Below, one piece after another: positions 23,083 to 29,408 of a stretch of 29,408 nucleotides of DNA. The notes under the pieces were generated by a model that worked only from the letters and a program-made list of their open reading frames with translations, ran no database searches and had not been told where the DNA came from. The position numbers and the translations under genes were made by a program. How positions within the stretch are numbered: position 1 is the first letter of the stretch; each line of letters opens with the position of its first letter. This stretch comes from DAONJL01 sp035405645 [NCBI: bacterium] (GTDB taxonomy: Bacteria; JAGOBX01; DAONJL01): positions 1 to 29,408 of the forward strand of contig DAONJL010000018.1 of assembly GCA_035405645.1 (NCBI GenBank), in the 5' to 3' direction.

Positions 23083-24313
23083 TTTCTTTTGGCTGTTTCT
23101 TTATTGAAATTATTATATCATAACAATCAAGAAAAGATTCCACTATTTCCAGGTCAAAATGTTTGCCTGATTGTGCTTTAATAAAATTTAATATTTCTTC
23201 TTCTGTCCATGGTTTTTTATAAGATCGAGTTTCAGATAATGCATCATATACATCAGCAAGAGCAACAATTCTTGCAAATAAAGGAATTTCTTCACCTTTT
23301 TTACCTCGGGCTGCACCATCATCATTTTTATAATCTTCTAATGGTTGTCCTGTTTCAATATTTATCCAGCCTGGATAACCTGTCCCATCCCATTTTTCAT
23401 GATGATTTAATGCTATTTCTTCGCATGCTTTATCAAGTTCTGTTATGCCGCTACTAAATAATTTTGCACCTAAATAAGTATGTTTTTTCATTTCAGCAAA
23501 TTCTTCATCAGTTAATTTATCAGGTTTTTTAAGTATTCTGTCACTTATTGCAATCTTACCAACATCATGCAGCATAGAAGCAAGTTTTAAAATATCTTTA
23601 TCTGCTTCTATCTTTTTTTCTACTATGTTTTTTTTCTTTGCCCAGTTTTCATAAATTTCAATTGAATAATATGATACTCGTTCGACATGTGCTCCTGTTT
23701 CTTTTGGATCACGTAATTCTGCCATTTTTATCATTCTTAATATAATATCACGAGTTAATTTTGCTCTTTCAAGTGCTGCTGATGCTAAATTTGCAAAATG
23801 TTGTACAACTGTAATTTCTTCATTTTCAAATATAGTTAATTCACCATCTTGATTCTTTTTATTTATTAATTGAAATACACCTAATATTTCATCATTGATT
23901 GATTTTAAAGGAACAGTTAAAACTGATTTTGTTTTGTAATCAAATTTTTTATCATATTCACAATTAAAACTATAACTTTCATTTTTAGTAATTTTATAAA
24001 CATCATCAATATTAAGTACTTTACCTGTTTTTGCTACATAACCTGAAAGTGATTTTTCATTTATTTCAATTTTAAATGAAGTATATGGTAATTTTTTTTC
24101 TTTTAATCTTTTTTGAATTGTATCATTTTGTGAAAAAGCAAAACGTAAATAATTCCCTTCTTTAATATAAATCGAGCCTGCATCAGAGTTTGTTAATTGT
24201 CTGGCTTTAAAAAGAATTAACTCAAGTAATAAATCAATATCCTTTATTTTACTTAATTCAAGACCAGTTAATATTATTTCTTCTAATTTTTTTGCTTTAT
24301 TTTGGTAATCCAT
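23075..24313 (-). CDS. GAF domain plus HD-GYP phosphodiesterase
   Basis: This 412-residue protein joins a GAF sensor domain (about 20-185) to an HD-GYP domain (about 190-400) that hydrolyses cyclic di-GMP. Metal and catalytic residues are present: His209 region (GAHVERV), HD at 249-250 (LHDVGKI), His278 (KKHTYLG), HH at 304-305 with GYP at 312-314, and ALADVYDALSETRSY near 351. Between GYP and EEIPLFARIV there is an insertion of about 20 residues relative to the shortest family members. There is no membrane segment, so it is cytosolic. No GGDEF cyclase is in the window. It is cotranscribed with rlmB and divergent from gltX. Confidence 0.92.
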   Translation of the reverse strand: MDYQNKAKKLEEIILTGLELSKIKDIDLLLELILFKARQLTNSDAGSIYIKEGNYLRFAFSQNDTIQKRLKEKKLPYTSFKIEINEKSLSGYVAKTGKVLNIDDVYKITKNESYSFNCEYDKKFDYKTKSVLTVPLKSINDEILGVFQLINKKNQDGELTIFENEEITVVQHFANLASAALERAKLTRDIILRMIKMAELRDPKETGAHVERVSYYSIEIYENWAKKKNIVEKKIEADKDILKLASMLHDVGKIAISDRILKKPDKLTDEEFAEMKKHTYLGAKLFSSGITELDKACEEIALNHHEKWDGTGYPGWINIETGQPLEDYKNDDGAARGKKGEEIPLFARIVALADVYDALSETRSYKKPWTEEEILNFIKAQSGKHFDLEIVESFLDCYDIIISIKKQPKENE

Positions 24314-24334
24314 AACTTTTTGTAATAATATTTC

Positions 24335-24397
24335 TTGACAGTTTTATTTTTTATATATTAAAATTAAAAATTTATATTATATTTTTATATAAGTCAA
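24335..24397. promoter_or_regulatory. Divergent promoter region between the HD-GYP gene and gltX
   Basis: The 92-bp gap contains TTGACA (24335-24340) with TATTAA (24356-24361, 15-bp spacer) facing gltX. It also contains TTGACT (24397-24392) with TATAAA (24376-24371, 15-bp spacer) on the minus strand facing the HD-GYP gene. The two candidates overlap each other. The -10 choices are uncertain because the DNA is almost pure A+T. Confidence 0.4.
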
Positions 24398-24405
24398 ATA
24401 AAATT

Positions 24406-25842
24406 ATGGAAAAAATAATTACAAGGTTTCCACCAAGCCCAACAGGTTATTTACATATTGGCGGTGCAAGGACTGCTTTATTTAACTGGCTGCTTGCAAA
24501 AAAATATAATGGAAAATTTATTTTAAGAATAGAAGATACTGATAAAGAACGCTCTTCTTTTGAATCAGTTCAGATGATTCTTAATGATTTAAAATGGTTA
24601 GGACTGAATTGGGAAGAAGGTCCAGATATTGGTGGACCACATTATCCTTATTTTCAATCAGAAAGAAAGGATATTTATTATAAATATGCAGAACAATTAG
24701 TTAAAGAAAAAAAGGCATATTATTGTTTTTGTACAGAAGAAGAACTTGAAGCAGCACGCACAGCAGCAAAACAGAATAATGAAGTTTTTAAATATAATAG
24801 AAAATGTCTTAAATTATCAGATAGTGAAAAGAATGAATTAATTAAAACAGGAAAAAAATTTGTAATTAGATTTAAAGTTCCTGAAAATAAAGAAATAATT
24901 ATAAATGATGTGGTAAAAGGTGAAGTGATTTTTAATACTGATGTATTAGATGATTTTATAATTATAAAATCTGATGGCGGAGCAATTTATAATTTTGCTG
25001 TTGTTGTTGACGATGCTTTAATGGGTGTTACACATATTTTAAGAGGTGATGACCATTTATCTAATACTCCAAAACAAATTTTATTATATGAAGCATTAGG
25101 TTTTAAAGTGCCTGTTCTTGGACATGTTTCTATGATTCTTGGTGAAGATGGCCAAAAATTAAGTAAACGGCATTGTGCAACTGCAGTTGGTGAATATAAA
25201 AAACAAGGTTTTTTAAAAGAAGCAATTATAAATTATTTAGCATTACTTGGTTGGTCTCCACCTGATAATAGAGAAATTTTTTCTGTTAATGAATTAATAA
25301 ATTTATTTTCAATTGAGAAGTTATCAAAAAGAGCAGCAATTTTTGATTTTACAAAATTGAAATGGATGAATGGTCAATATATTAAAAAATTAAATGAAGA
25401 TGAATTATTTGAAAGAATATTTGATTTTATTGATGATAAATATAAAAGATTATTTGATAATGAACGCTTAAAGAAAATAGTTTATTCATTAAGAGAATAT
25501 ATTGAGAAATTAGATGAAATAAATAAATATATGAGTTTTTATGATTGGACAAATTTTAGTTTTTCTGATGAATCAAATACTTATAAAGAAAAATATGATT
25601 TTAAAAAGTTAGCAAATTTATTTATTGAAACAATGAATGAATTTAATAATTTAAAAGAAAAAAATAAATTTGAATTTGTAAAAAAATTTCAAAATAGAGC
25701 AGAAATTAAAGGTAAAGAATTCTATGTTATTTTAAGAATTTTATTAACTGGTGAAGTAAAAGGACCAGAATTAGTTTTTTTATTTGATTATTTAACCAAA
25801 GATGAATTAATAAAAAAAGTCACATTTCATTTAAAAGGATAA
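24406..25842 (+). CDS. gltX: Glutamyl-tRNA synthetase
   Basis: GltX charges tRNA-Glu with glutamate. The 478-residue protein is full length. The class I signature appears as PSPTGYLHIGGARTALFNWL near residue 9 (HIGH motif as HIGG), followed by FILRIEDTDKERS, and the second signature KLSKRH near 250 (KMSKS variant usual for bacterial GltX). ILRGDDHLSNTPKQI near 212 is also typical. An alpha-helical anticodon-binding domain fills the C-terminal third. Whether it also misacylates tRNA-Gln (needing GatCAB) cannot be told here; no glnS or gat genes are in view. It is first in a plus-strand operon with rpiB 12 nt downstream. Confidence 0.96.
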   Translation: MEKIITRFPPSPTGYLHIGGARTALFNWLLAKKYNGKFILRIEDTDKERSSFESVQMILNDLKWLGLNWEEGPDIGGPHYPYFQSERKDIYYKYAEQLVKEKKAYYCFCTEEELEAARTAAKQNNEVFKYNRKCLKLSDSEKNELIKTGKKFVIRFKVPENKEIIINDVVKGEVIFNTDVLDDFIIIKSDGGAIYNFAVVVDDALMGVTHILRGDDHLSNTPKQILLYEALGFKVPVLGHVSMILGEDGQKLSKRHCATAVGEYKKQGFLKEAIINYLALLGWSPPDNREIFSVNELINLFSIEKLSKRAAIFDFTKLKWMNGQYIKKLNEDELFERIFDFIDDKYKRLFDNERLKKIVYSLREYIEKLDEINKYMSFYDWTNFSFSDESNTYKEKYDFKKLANLFIETMNEFNNLKEKNKFEFVKKFQNRAEIKGKEFYVILRILLTGEVKGPELVFLFDYLTKDELIKKVTFHLKG

Positions 25843-25854
25843 AATGGTGATAAT

Positions 25855-26286
25855 ATGAAAATTGTAATTGGTTCAGACCATGGCGGTTTTAATTTAAAAG
25901 AAAAGATAAAAGAATTTTTAATAAGTAAAAATATTGATATTTTCGATGTTGGTACACATAATACTAATTCAACAGATTATCCAGATTATGCAAAAAAAGT
26001 AGTAAATGGAATACTCAAAAATGAGTATGAAAGTGGTATTTTAATATGCGGCACAGGAATTGGTATGTCTATTGTAGCAAATCGTTATAAAGGCATTCGG
26101 GCTGCTTTATGTTTAAATGAATATATGGCTGAAATGAGTAGAAAGCATAATAATGCTAATATATTGGTTTTAGGTGGTAGATTATTAACTTTTGAATTAG
26201 CAATAAGAATAGTAGAAATATGGTTAAATACAGGCTTTGAAGCAGGACGGCATCAAAATAGAATTGATAAAATTGATAAAGATTAA
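25855..26286 (+). CDS. rpiB: Ribose-5-phosphate isomerase B
   Basis: RpiB interconverts ribose 5-phosphate and ribulose 5-phosphate in the pentose phosphate pathway. The 143-residue protein is the normal length for the RpiB/LacAB family. Key blocks are GSDHGGFNLK at the N-terminus, STDYPDYA near 41, the catalytic Cys in ILICGTGIGMSIVANRYKGI (near residue 65), and a downstream HNNANILVLGGR block near 103. TGGTGAT lies just ahead of the ATG. It is the second gene of the gltX operon, with the CDF transporter 7 nt downstream. LacA/LacB or allose isomerase roles are less likely without sugar-specific neighbours. Confidence 0.94.
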   Translation: MKIVIGSDHGGFNLKEKIKEFLISKNIDIFDVGTHNTNSTDYPDYAKKVVNGILKNEYESGILICGTGIGMSIVANRYKGIRAALCLNEYMAEMSRKHNNANILVLGGRLLTFELAIRIVEIWLNTGFEAGRHQNRIDKIDKD

Positions 26287-26293
26287 TTAAAAT

Positions 26294-27190
26294 ATGGAAA
26301 TAAAAAAATATTTAAAAGATAGAAAAATTGCAATAACTATTTATGGTGCTGTTATAAATGTTATATTAAGTTTTTTAAAAATTATCATTGGTATAATAGG
26401 TAATAGTCGCGCGCTTATTTCAGATGGTTTTCATACTTTATCTGATTTACTTTCTGATATTGTTATAATAGTTGGAATAATTCTTGGTGATATACCATCA
26501 GATGAAACACATAATTACAGTCATAAAAAAATTGAAACCTTTGCAGAATTAATTTTAGGTTTATTATTAATTGGAGTATCAGTATATATTGGAGTTTCAT
26601 CAGCAATTGCGATATATTATCATCATGAAATTAGACCACAACTTATCACAATTATTGCTGCTTTTATTTCAATTGTATCAAAAGAATATTTATATAGAAT
26701 TACTAAAAAAGTTGCAAAAGAAGAAAATAATAATGCGATATTAGCAAATGCATGGCATCATCGAAGTGACGCTTTTTCTTCTATACCTGTTTTTATTAGT
26801 TTAATAATTATTCAATTTTTTCCATCATTACATATTATTGATGCTTATATAAGTATCTTAATTGCTTTTATAATTGTAAGAGTTGGCTGGCAAGTTTCAT
26901 ATACTGCTTTTCAAAAAATAATTGATGTTTCACCTGACAAAAAAATTCGCGAACAAATTTACAATATAATAGGTGAACATAAAGAAATACTTGATTATCA
27001 TAAAGTAAGAATGCGCTATATTGGAAATAAAATTTATATTGATTGCCATATTTTAGTTGATGAAAATTTATCAGTTAAAGAAGCACATCATATTTCAACA
27101 ATTTTAAAGGAAGAAATATTTAATAGTTTTGAAAATATTTTTGATGTGGTAATACATATTGAACCCTATGAAAAAAAGCAGAGTGAATAA
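26294..27190 (+). CDS. Cation diffusion facilitator (CDF) family transporter
   Basis: This 298-residue inner-membrane protein is expected to export divalent metal ions (Zn2+, Mn2+ or Fe2+) against protons. Six transmembrane segments lie in about the first 205 residues. The metal-binding motif of TM2 is DGFHTLSDLLSD (near 43) and that of TM5 is HHRSDAFSS (near 152), giving an H/D-rich site whose selectivity I cannot assign. The C-terminal cytoplasmic ferredoxin-like domain (about 210-295) contains HKVRMRYIGNKIYIDCHILVD and the closing DVVIHIEP, as in MamM/YiiP-type proteins. It lies between rpiB and prfB with gaps of 7 and 2 nt, so all are likely cotranscribed. Confidence 0.92.
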   Translation: MEIKKYLKDRKIAITIYGAVINVILSFLKIIIGIIGNSRALISDGFHTLSDLLSDIVIIVGIILGDIPSDETHNYSHKKIETFAELILGLLLIGVSVYIGVSSAIAIYYHHEIRPQLITIIAAFISIVSKEYLYRITKKVAKEENNNAILANAWHHRSDAFSSIPVFISLIIIQFFPSLHIIDAYISILIAFIIVRVGWQVSYTAFQKIIDVSPDKKIREQIYNIIGEHKEILDYHKVRMRYIGNKIYIDCHILVDENLSVKEAHHISTILKEEIFNSFENIFDVVIHIEPYEKKQSE

Positions 27191-27192
27191 AA

Positions 27193-28299
27193 ATGATAAC
27201 GAAAGAAGATTTAGAGAAATTTGTAAGATTAAATGAGAATATAACTGAAATAAAAGAGATATTTAAAATAGAAAAAAGGTCAGAGGAAATAATAGAATTA
27301 GAGAAAGAAATGAGTAAAGAAAATTTTTGGGATGATAAAAATAAAGCTAAAAATATAGTGCAATTAGTAGATGAACATAAAGAAATAATAAATAGTTATA
27401 AAAATTTAGAAAAATTTTTTAATGATACAAAAGTAATATTAGAACTTTTAGCAGAAGCAGAAGATGAAAATTTAGAAAAAGAATTTTTAGAGAATTTAGA
27501 GAAATTAGAGAATAAGATAAAAGAATTAGAATTTATAAATTTATTAGATGATGAATTAGATAAAAATAATGCAATATTAAATATTCATCCTGGCGCAGGT
27601 GGCACAGAATCGTGTGATTGGGCATCAATGTTGTTTCGAATGTATAAACGCTGGTGTGAAAGAAATAAATTTAATATTGATATACTTGATTATCAAGCAG
27701 GTGATGAAGCAGGAATAAAAAATATAACAATATTAGTAAAAGGAAAATTTGCATTTGGTTATTTAAAATGTGAAAGTGGAATACATAGATTAGTAAGGAT
27801 TTCGCCATTTGATGCAAATTCACGACGGCATACTTCTTTTGCTTCTGTTCACGCTATGCCAGAAATAAATGAAGATATTGAAATAGAAATAAATGATAAA
27901 GATTTAAAAATAGATACATATCGTGCCTCAGGCGCGGGTGGACAATATGTTAACAAAACTGATTCTGCTGTTCGTATTACTCATATTCCAACCGGGATAG
28001 TTGTTAGTTGTCAAAATGAACGGTCACAGCATCAAAATCGTGAAAATGCAATGAAAATTTTAAAAGCAAAATTATATGAATTAAAAAAAGAAGAAATGGA
28101 AAGAGAAAAAGAAAAATTAAGCGGTGAGAAAAAAGATATTGGTTGGGGCAATCAAATCCGTTCTTATATATTTTGTCCTTACACATTAGTAAAAGACCAT
28201 CGCACTAAATTTGAAAAAGGTGATATTCAATCAGTAATGGATGGCGATATAAATGAGTTTATTTTTGCTTATTTAAAATTTTTGAAAAAAAATAAATAA
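27193..28299 (+). CDS. prfB: Peptide chain release factor 2 (no programmed frameshift)
   Basis: RF2 recognises UAA and UGA and triggers peptide release. The 368-residue protein carries the RF2 anticodon-like tripeptide Ser-Pro-Phe in RISPFDANSRRHTSFASV near 205 and the catalytic GGQ in GAGGQYVNKTD near 252. Its length and N-terminal helical domain (about 1-110) are normal for RF2. Many bacteria place an in-frame UGA near codon 25 that requires a +1 frameshift; here the corresponding region reads straight through in one frame. The stop shares a base with the start of the DUF1848 gene (TAATG). TGA serves as a stop elsewhere in the window, consistent with needing RF2. Confidence 0.96.
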   Translation: MITKEDLEKFVRLNENITEIKEIFKIEKRSEEIIELEKEMSKENFWDDKNKAKNIVQLVDEHKEIINSYKNLEKFFNDTKVILELLAEAEDENLEKEFLENLEKLENKIKELEFINLLDDELDKNNAILNIHPGAGGTESCDWASMLFRMYKRWCERNKFNIDILDYQAGDEAGIKNITILVKGKFAFGYLKCESGIHRLVRISPFDANSRRHTSFASVHAMPEINEDIEIEINDKDLKIDTYRASGAGGQYVNKTDSAVRITHIPTGIVVSCQNERSQHQNRENAMKILKAKLYELKKEEMEREKEKLSGEKKDIGWGNQIRSYIFCPYTLVKDHRTKFEKGDIQSVMDGDINEFIFAYLKFLKKNK

Positions 28300-29117
28300 T
28301 GGAAAAATACATCATTTCTGTTAGCAGACGAACTGATATTCCATATTTTTATAAAGATTGGTTTTTAGAAAAAATCAAAAATGGTAAATGTATAGTGCCA
28401 AATCCTTTTAATAAAAAATCATCTTATGAAGTTGATTTATCAAAAGATTCTGTTCATTCTTTTGTTTTCTGGTCAAAAAATTTTACTAAATTTATTGATA
28501 TAATAAAAATGTTAAAAGAGGAAAAGTTTGGCATTTTTATTCACTATACAATAAATGATTATTCTTCACCTTTTGAAAGAATAAATGAAGAATTAAAAAA
28601 TTTAATTGAAAACTTCAAAGAGATTTCTACGCTTATAAATAAAAAAAGTATTGTATGGCGTTATGACCCAATTGTATTATCAAAAATTACTGATATAAAT
28701 TATCATAAAAATAAATTTGAGGAGATATCAAATTTATTAAAAAATTATGTTGAAAATGTTTATATTAGTTTTGTTTGTTTTTATAAAAAAGTAGTAAAAA
28801 AATTCAGTGAATATCCAGAATTAAAAATTTATGAACCTTCAATAGAAATAAAAAAAGAAATTATAAAAAAGATAAGTGAAATAGCTGAAAAAAATGAACA
28901 AAAAATATTTAGTTGTTGTAATCCAGAATTATTTAATATGGAAAAAGTAAATAGTGGTTCTTGTATAAATGCATTGCAAATTGCAGAAAATTATAATGAT
29001 TTTAATTTAGTAATAAAAAAACAACCAACAAGAAAATATTGTGGTTGTTATTATAGTAAAGATATTGGTACTTATGGAAGTTGTAAATTTAATTGTTTAT
29101 ATTGTTATGCAAATTAA
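28299..29117 (+). CDS. DUF1848 family protein with C-terminal radical-SAM-like cysteine cluster
   Basis: This 272-residue protein is of unknown function. It opens with the family block ISVSRRTDIPYFY, followed by PNPFNKKSSYEVDLS and HSFVFWSKN, and has WRYDPIVLS near 121. It ends in CGCYYSKDIGTYGSC...CYAN, with cysteines at 248, 250, 262, 266 and 269. The final CxxxCxxC spacing (262-266-269) is the same as in radical SAM enzymes, but it lies at the extreme C-terminus instead of near the N-terminus; the Pfam description of DUF1848 notes this resemblance. A [4Fe-4S] cluster is therefore plausible but unproven. It overlaps prfB by one base and ends 2 nt from the convergent partial gene. Confidence 0.88.
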   Translation: MEKYIISVSRRTDIPYFYKDWFLEKIKNGKCIVPNPFNKKSSYEVDLSKDSVHSFVFWSKNFTKFIDIIKMLKEEKFGIFIHYTINDYSSPFERINEELKNLIENFKEISTLINKKSIVWRYDPIVLSKITDINYHKNKFEEISNLLKNYVENVYISFVCFYKKVVKKFSEYPELKIYEPSIEIKKEIIKKISEIAEKNEQKIFSCCNPELFNMEKVNSGSCINALQIAENYNDFNLVIKKQPTRKYCGCYYSKDIGTYGSCKFNCLYCYAN

Positions 29118-29119
29118 TT

Positions 29120-29408
29120 TTATTTCTCAATAATTTTTGTTTTTTGGTTTATTCGAATTTCAAATTTTTCTTTATTTATTTCTCTATTAATTTTTATATC
29201 TTTAAATTCAATGGAAGTATTAATATCATAATTTAAATCACTTAAAATTATTTCTTGTGGAAAATAAAAAATATTTTCATCTTCAATTTTCTGGTAATTT
29301 TTAAATTCAACAATTTGTTTTTGTGGTGAAATTATTTTATATAAAAAATTATTTTTATAAATAAATTCATACTCTGGTTCTTTTATTTCATTTTGTTTAA
29401 TATTCAGG
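29120..29408 (-). CDS. 3' end of a gene for a putative LolA/DUF4292-like envelope protein (partial)
   Basis: Reading the minus strand from the right edge gives an open frame of 95 complete codons, without a start, ending at TAA 29122-29120. The visible product alternates short beta-like segments. It includes YKIISPQKQIVEF, a proline before the strand EIILSD, and a terminal FKDIKINREINKEKFEIRI. This recalls the C-terminal strands of LolA-like or DUF4292 lipoprotein-handling proteins, where a closing N-x-x-I-x-x-x-x-F pattern is common. The codon style (A/T-ending, TTA Leu, AAA Lys) matches the genuine genes here, and the frame is free of stops to the window edge. The reading frame is well supported; the family is a weak guess. 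Confidence 0.6.
   Translation of the reverse strand, partial: LNIKQNEIKEPEYEFIYKNNFLYKIISPQKQIVEFKNYQKIEDENIFYFPQEIILSDLNYDINTSIEFKDIKINREINKEKFEIRINQKTKIIEK

Noticed and set aside
27260-27330. Possible prfB programmed frameshift
   Set aside because: The frame is continuous through the expected position and contains no in-frame TGA.
1-29408. CRISPR arrays, insertion sequences, prophage or integrase signatures
   Set aside because: I saw no regularly spaced repeats, transposase or integrase motifs, or terminal inverted repeats; the A/T homopolymer tracts are compositional.

Overview
The window is about 29.4 kb of very AT-rich bacterial DNA (roughly a quarter G+C by eye). It is densely packed with chromosomal core and signalling genes. 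I see no phage, transposon, plasmid or CRISPR structure. The standard bacterial code fits: TAA dominates and TGA also ends genes. A type IV pilus assembly ATPase, an OmpA-like peptidoglycan-binding domain, a DUF4416 protein, a chemotaxis-type hybrid kinase and an HD-GYP phosphodiesterase suggest a low-GC diderm, motile lineage outside the well-studied phyla. I cannot name the taxon from sequence alone.

Layout. 6-93 is tRNA-Leu(UAA), followed by a HAD phosphatase. 866-4115 (+) is an operon of a YugP-type membrane zinc peptidase, DUF4416 and ligA. 4240-7542 (+) holds a GT2 glycosyltransferase, a split XdhC/CoxI pair and an exported ComEC-like metallo-beta-lactamase-fold protein with TPRs. 7658-10371 (+) holds YjbQ, a rhomboid protease and a secreted protein with alpha-2-macroglobulin-like domains. 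14156-10357 (-) holds an NDP-sugar epimerase, a response regulator, pilB and a metallophosphoesterase. 14485-17268 (+) is a hybrid cheA with tRNA-Arg(CCG) 3 nt behind it. 21143-17421 (-) holds hpt, ftsH and folE. Next come a CaCA cation exchanger (-), then a GAF-HD-GYP protein and rlmB (-). 24406-29117 (+) is a translation/metabolism operon of gltX, rpiB, a CDF transporter, prfB and DUF1848. The right edge carries the 3' end of an unnamed LolA/DUF4292-like gene (-).

How the genes fit together. The hybrid CheA, the response regulator abutting pilB and the HD-GYP protein are consistent with control of surface motility or attachment. The rest is housekeeping: DNA ligation, tRNA charging, termination, rRNA methylation, purine salvage, folate and pentose phosphate metabolism.

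The most unusual observations are these. (1) FtsH carries an extra ~240 residues at its C-terminus that include an OmpA-like peptidoglycan-binding domain with its ligand-binding Asp and Arg retained, on the side of the membrane expected to be cytoplasmic. (2) GATC is almost absent (four sites found), and Asp codons switch from GAT to GAC when the next base is C. (3) cheA contains an in-frame internal start with a near-perfect Shine-Dalgarno sequence that would make a kinase lacking both HPt domains.
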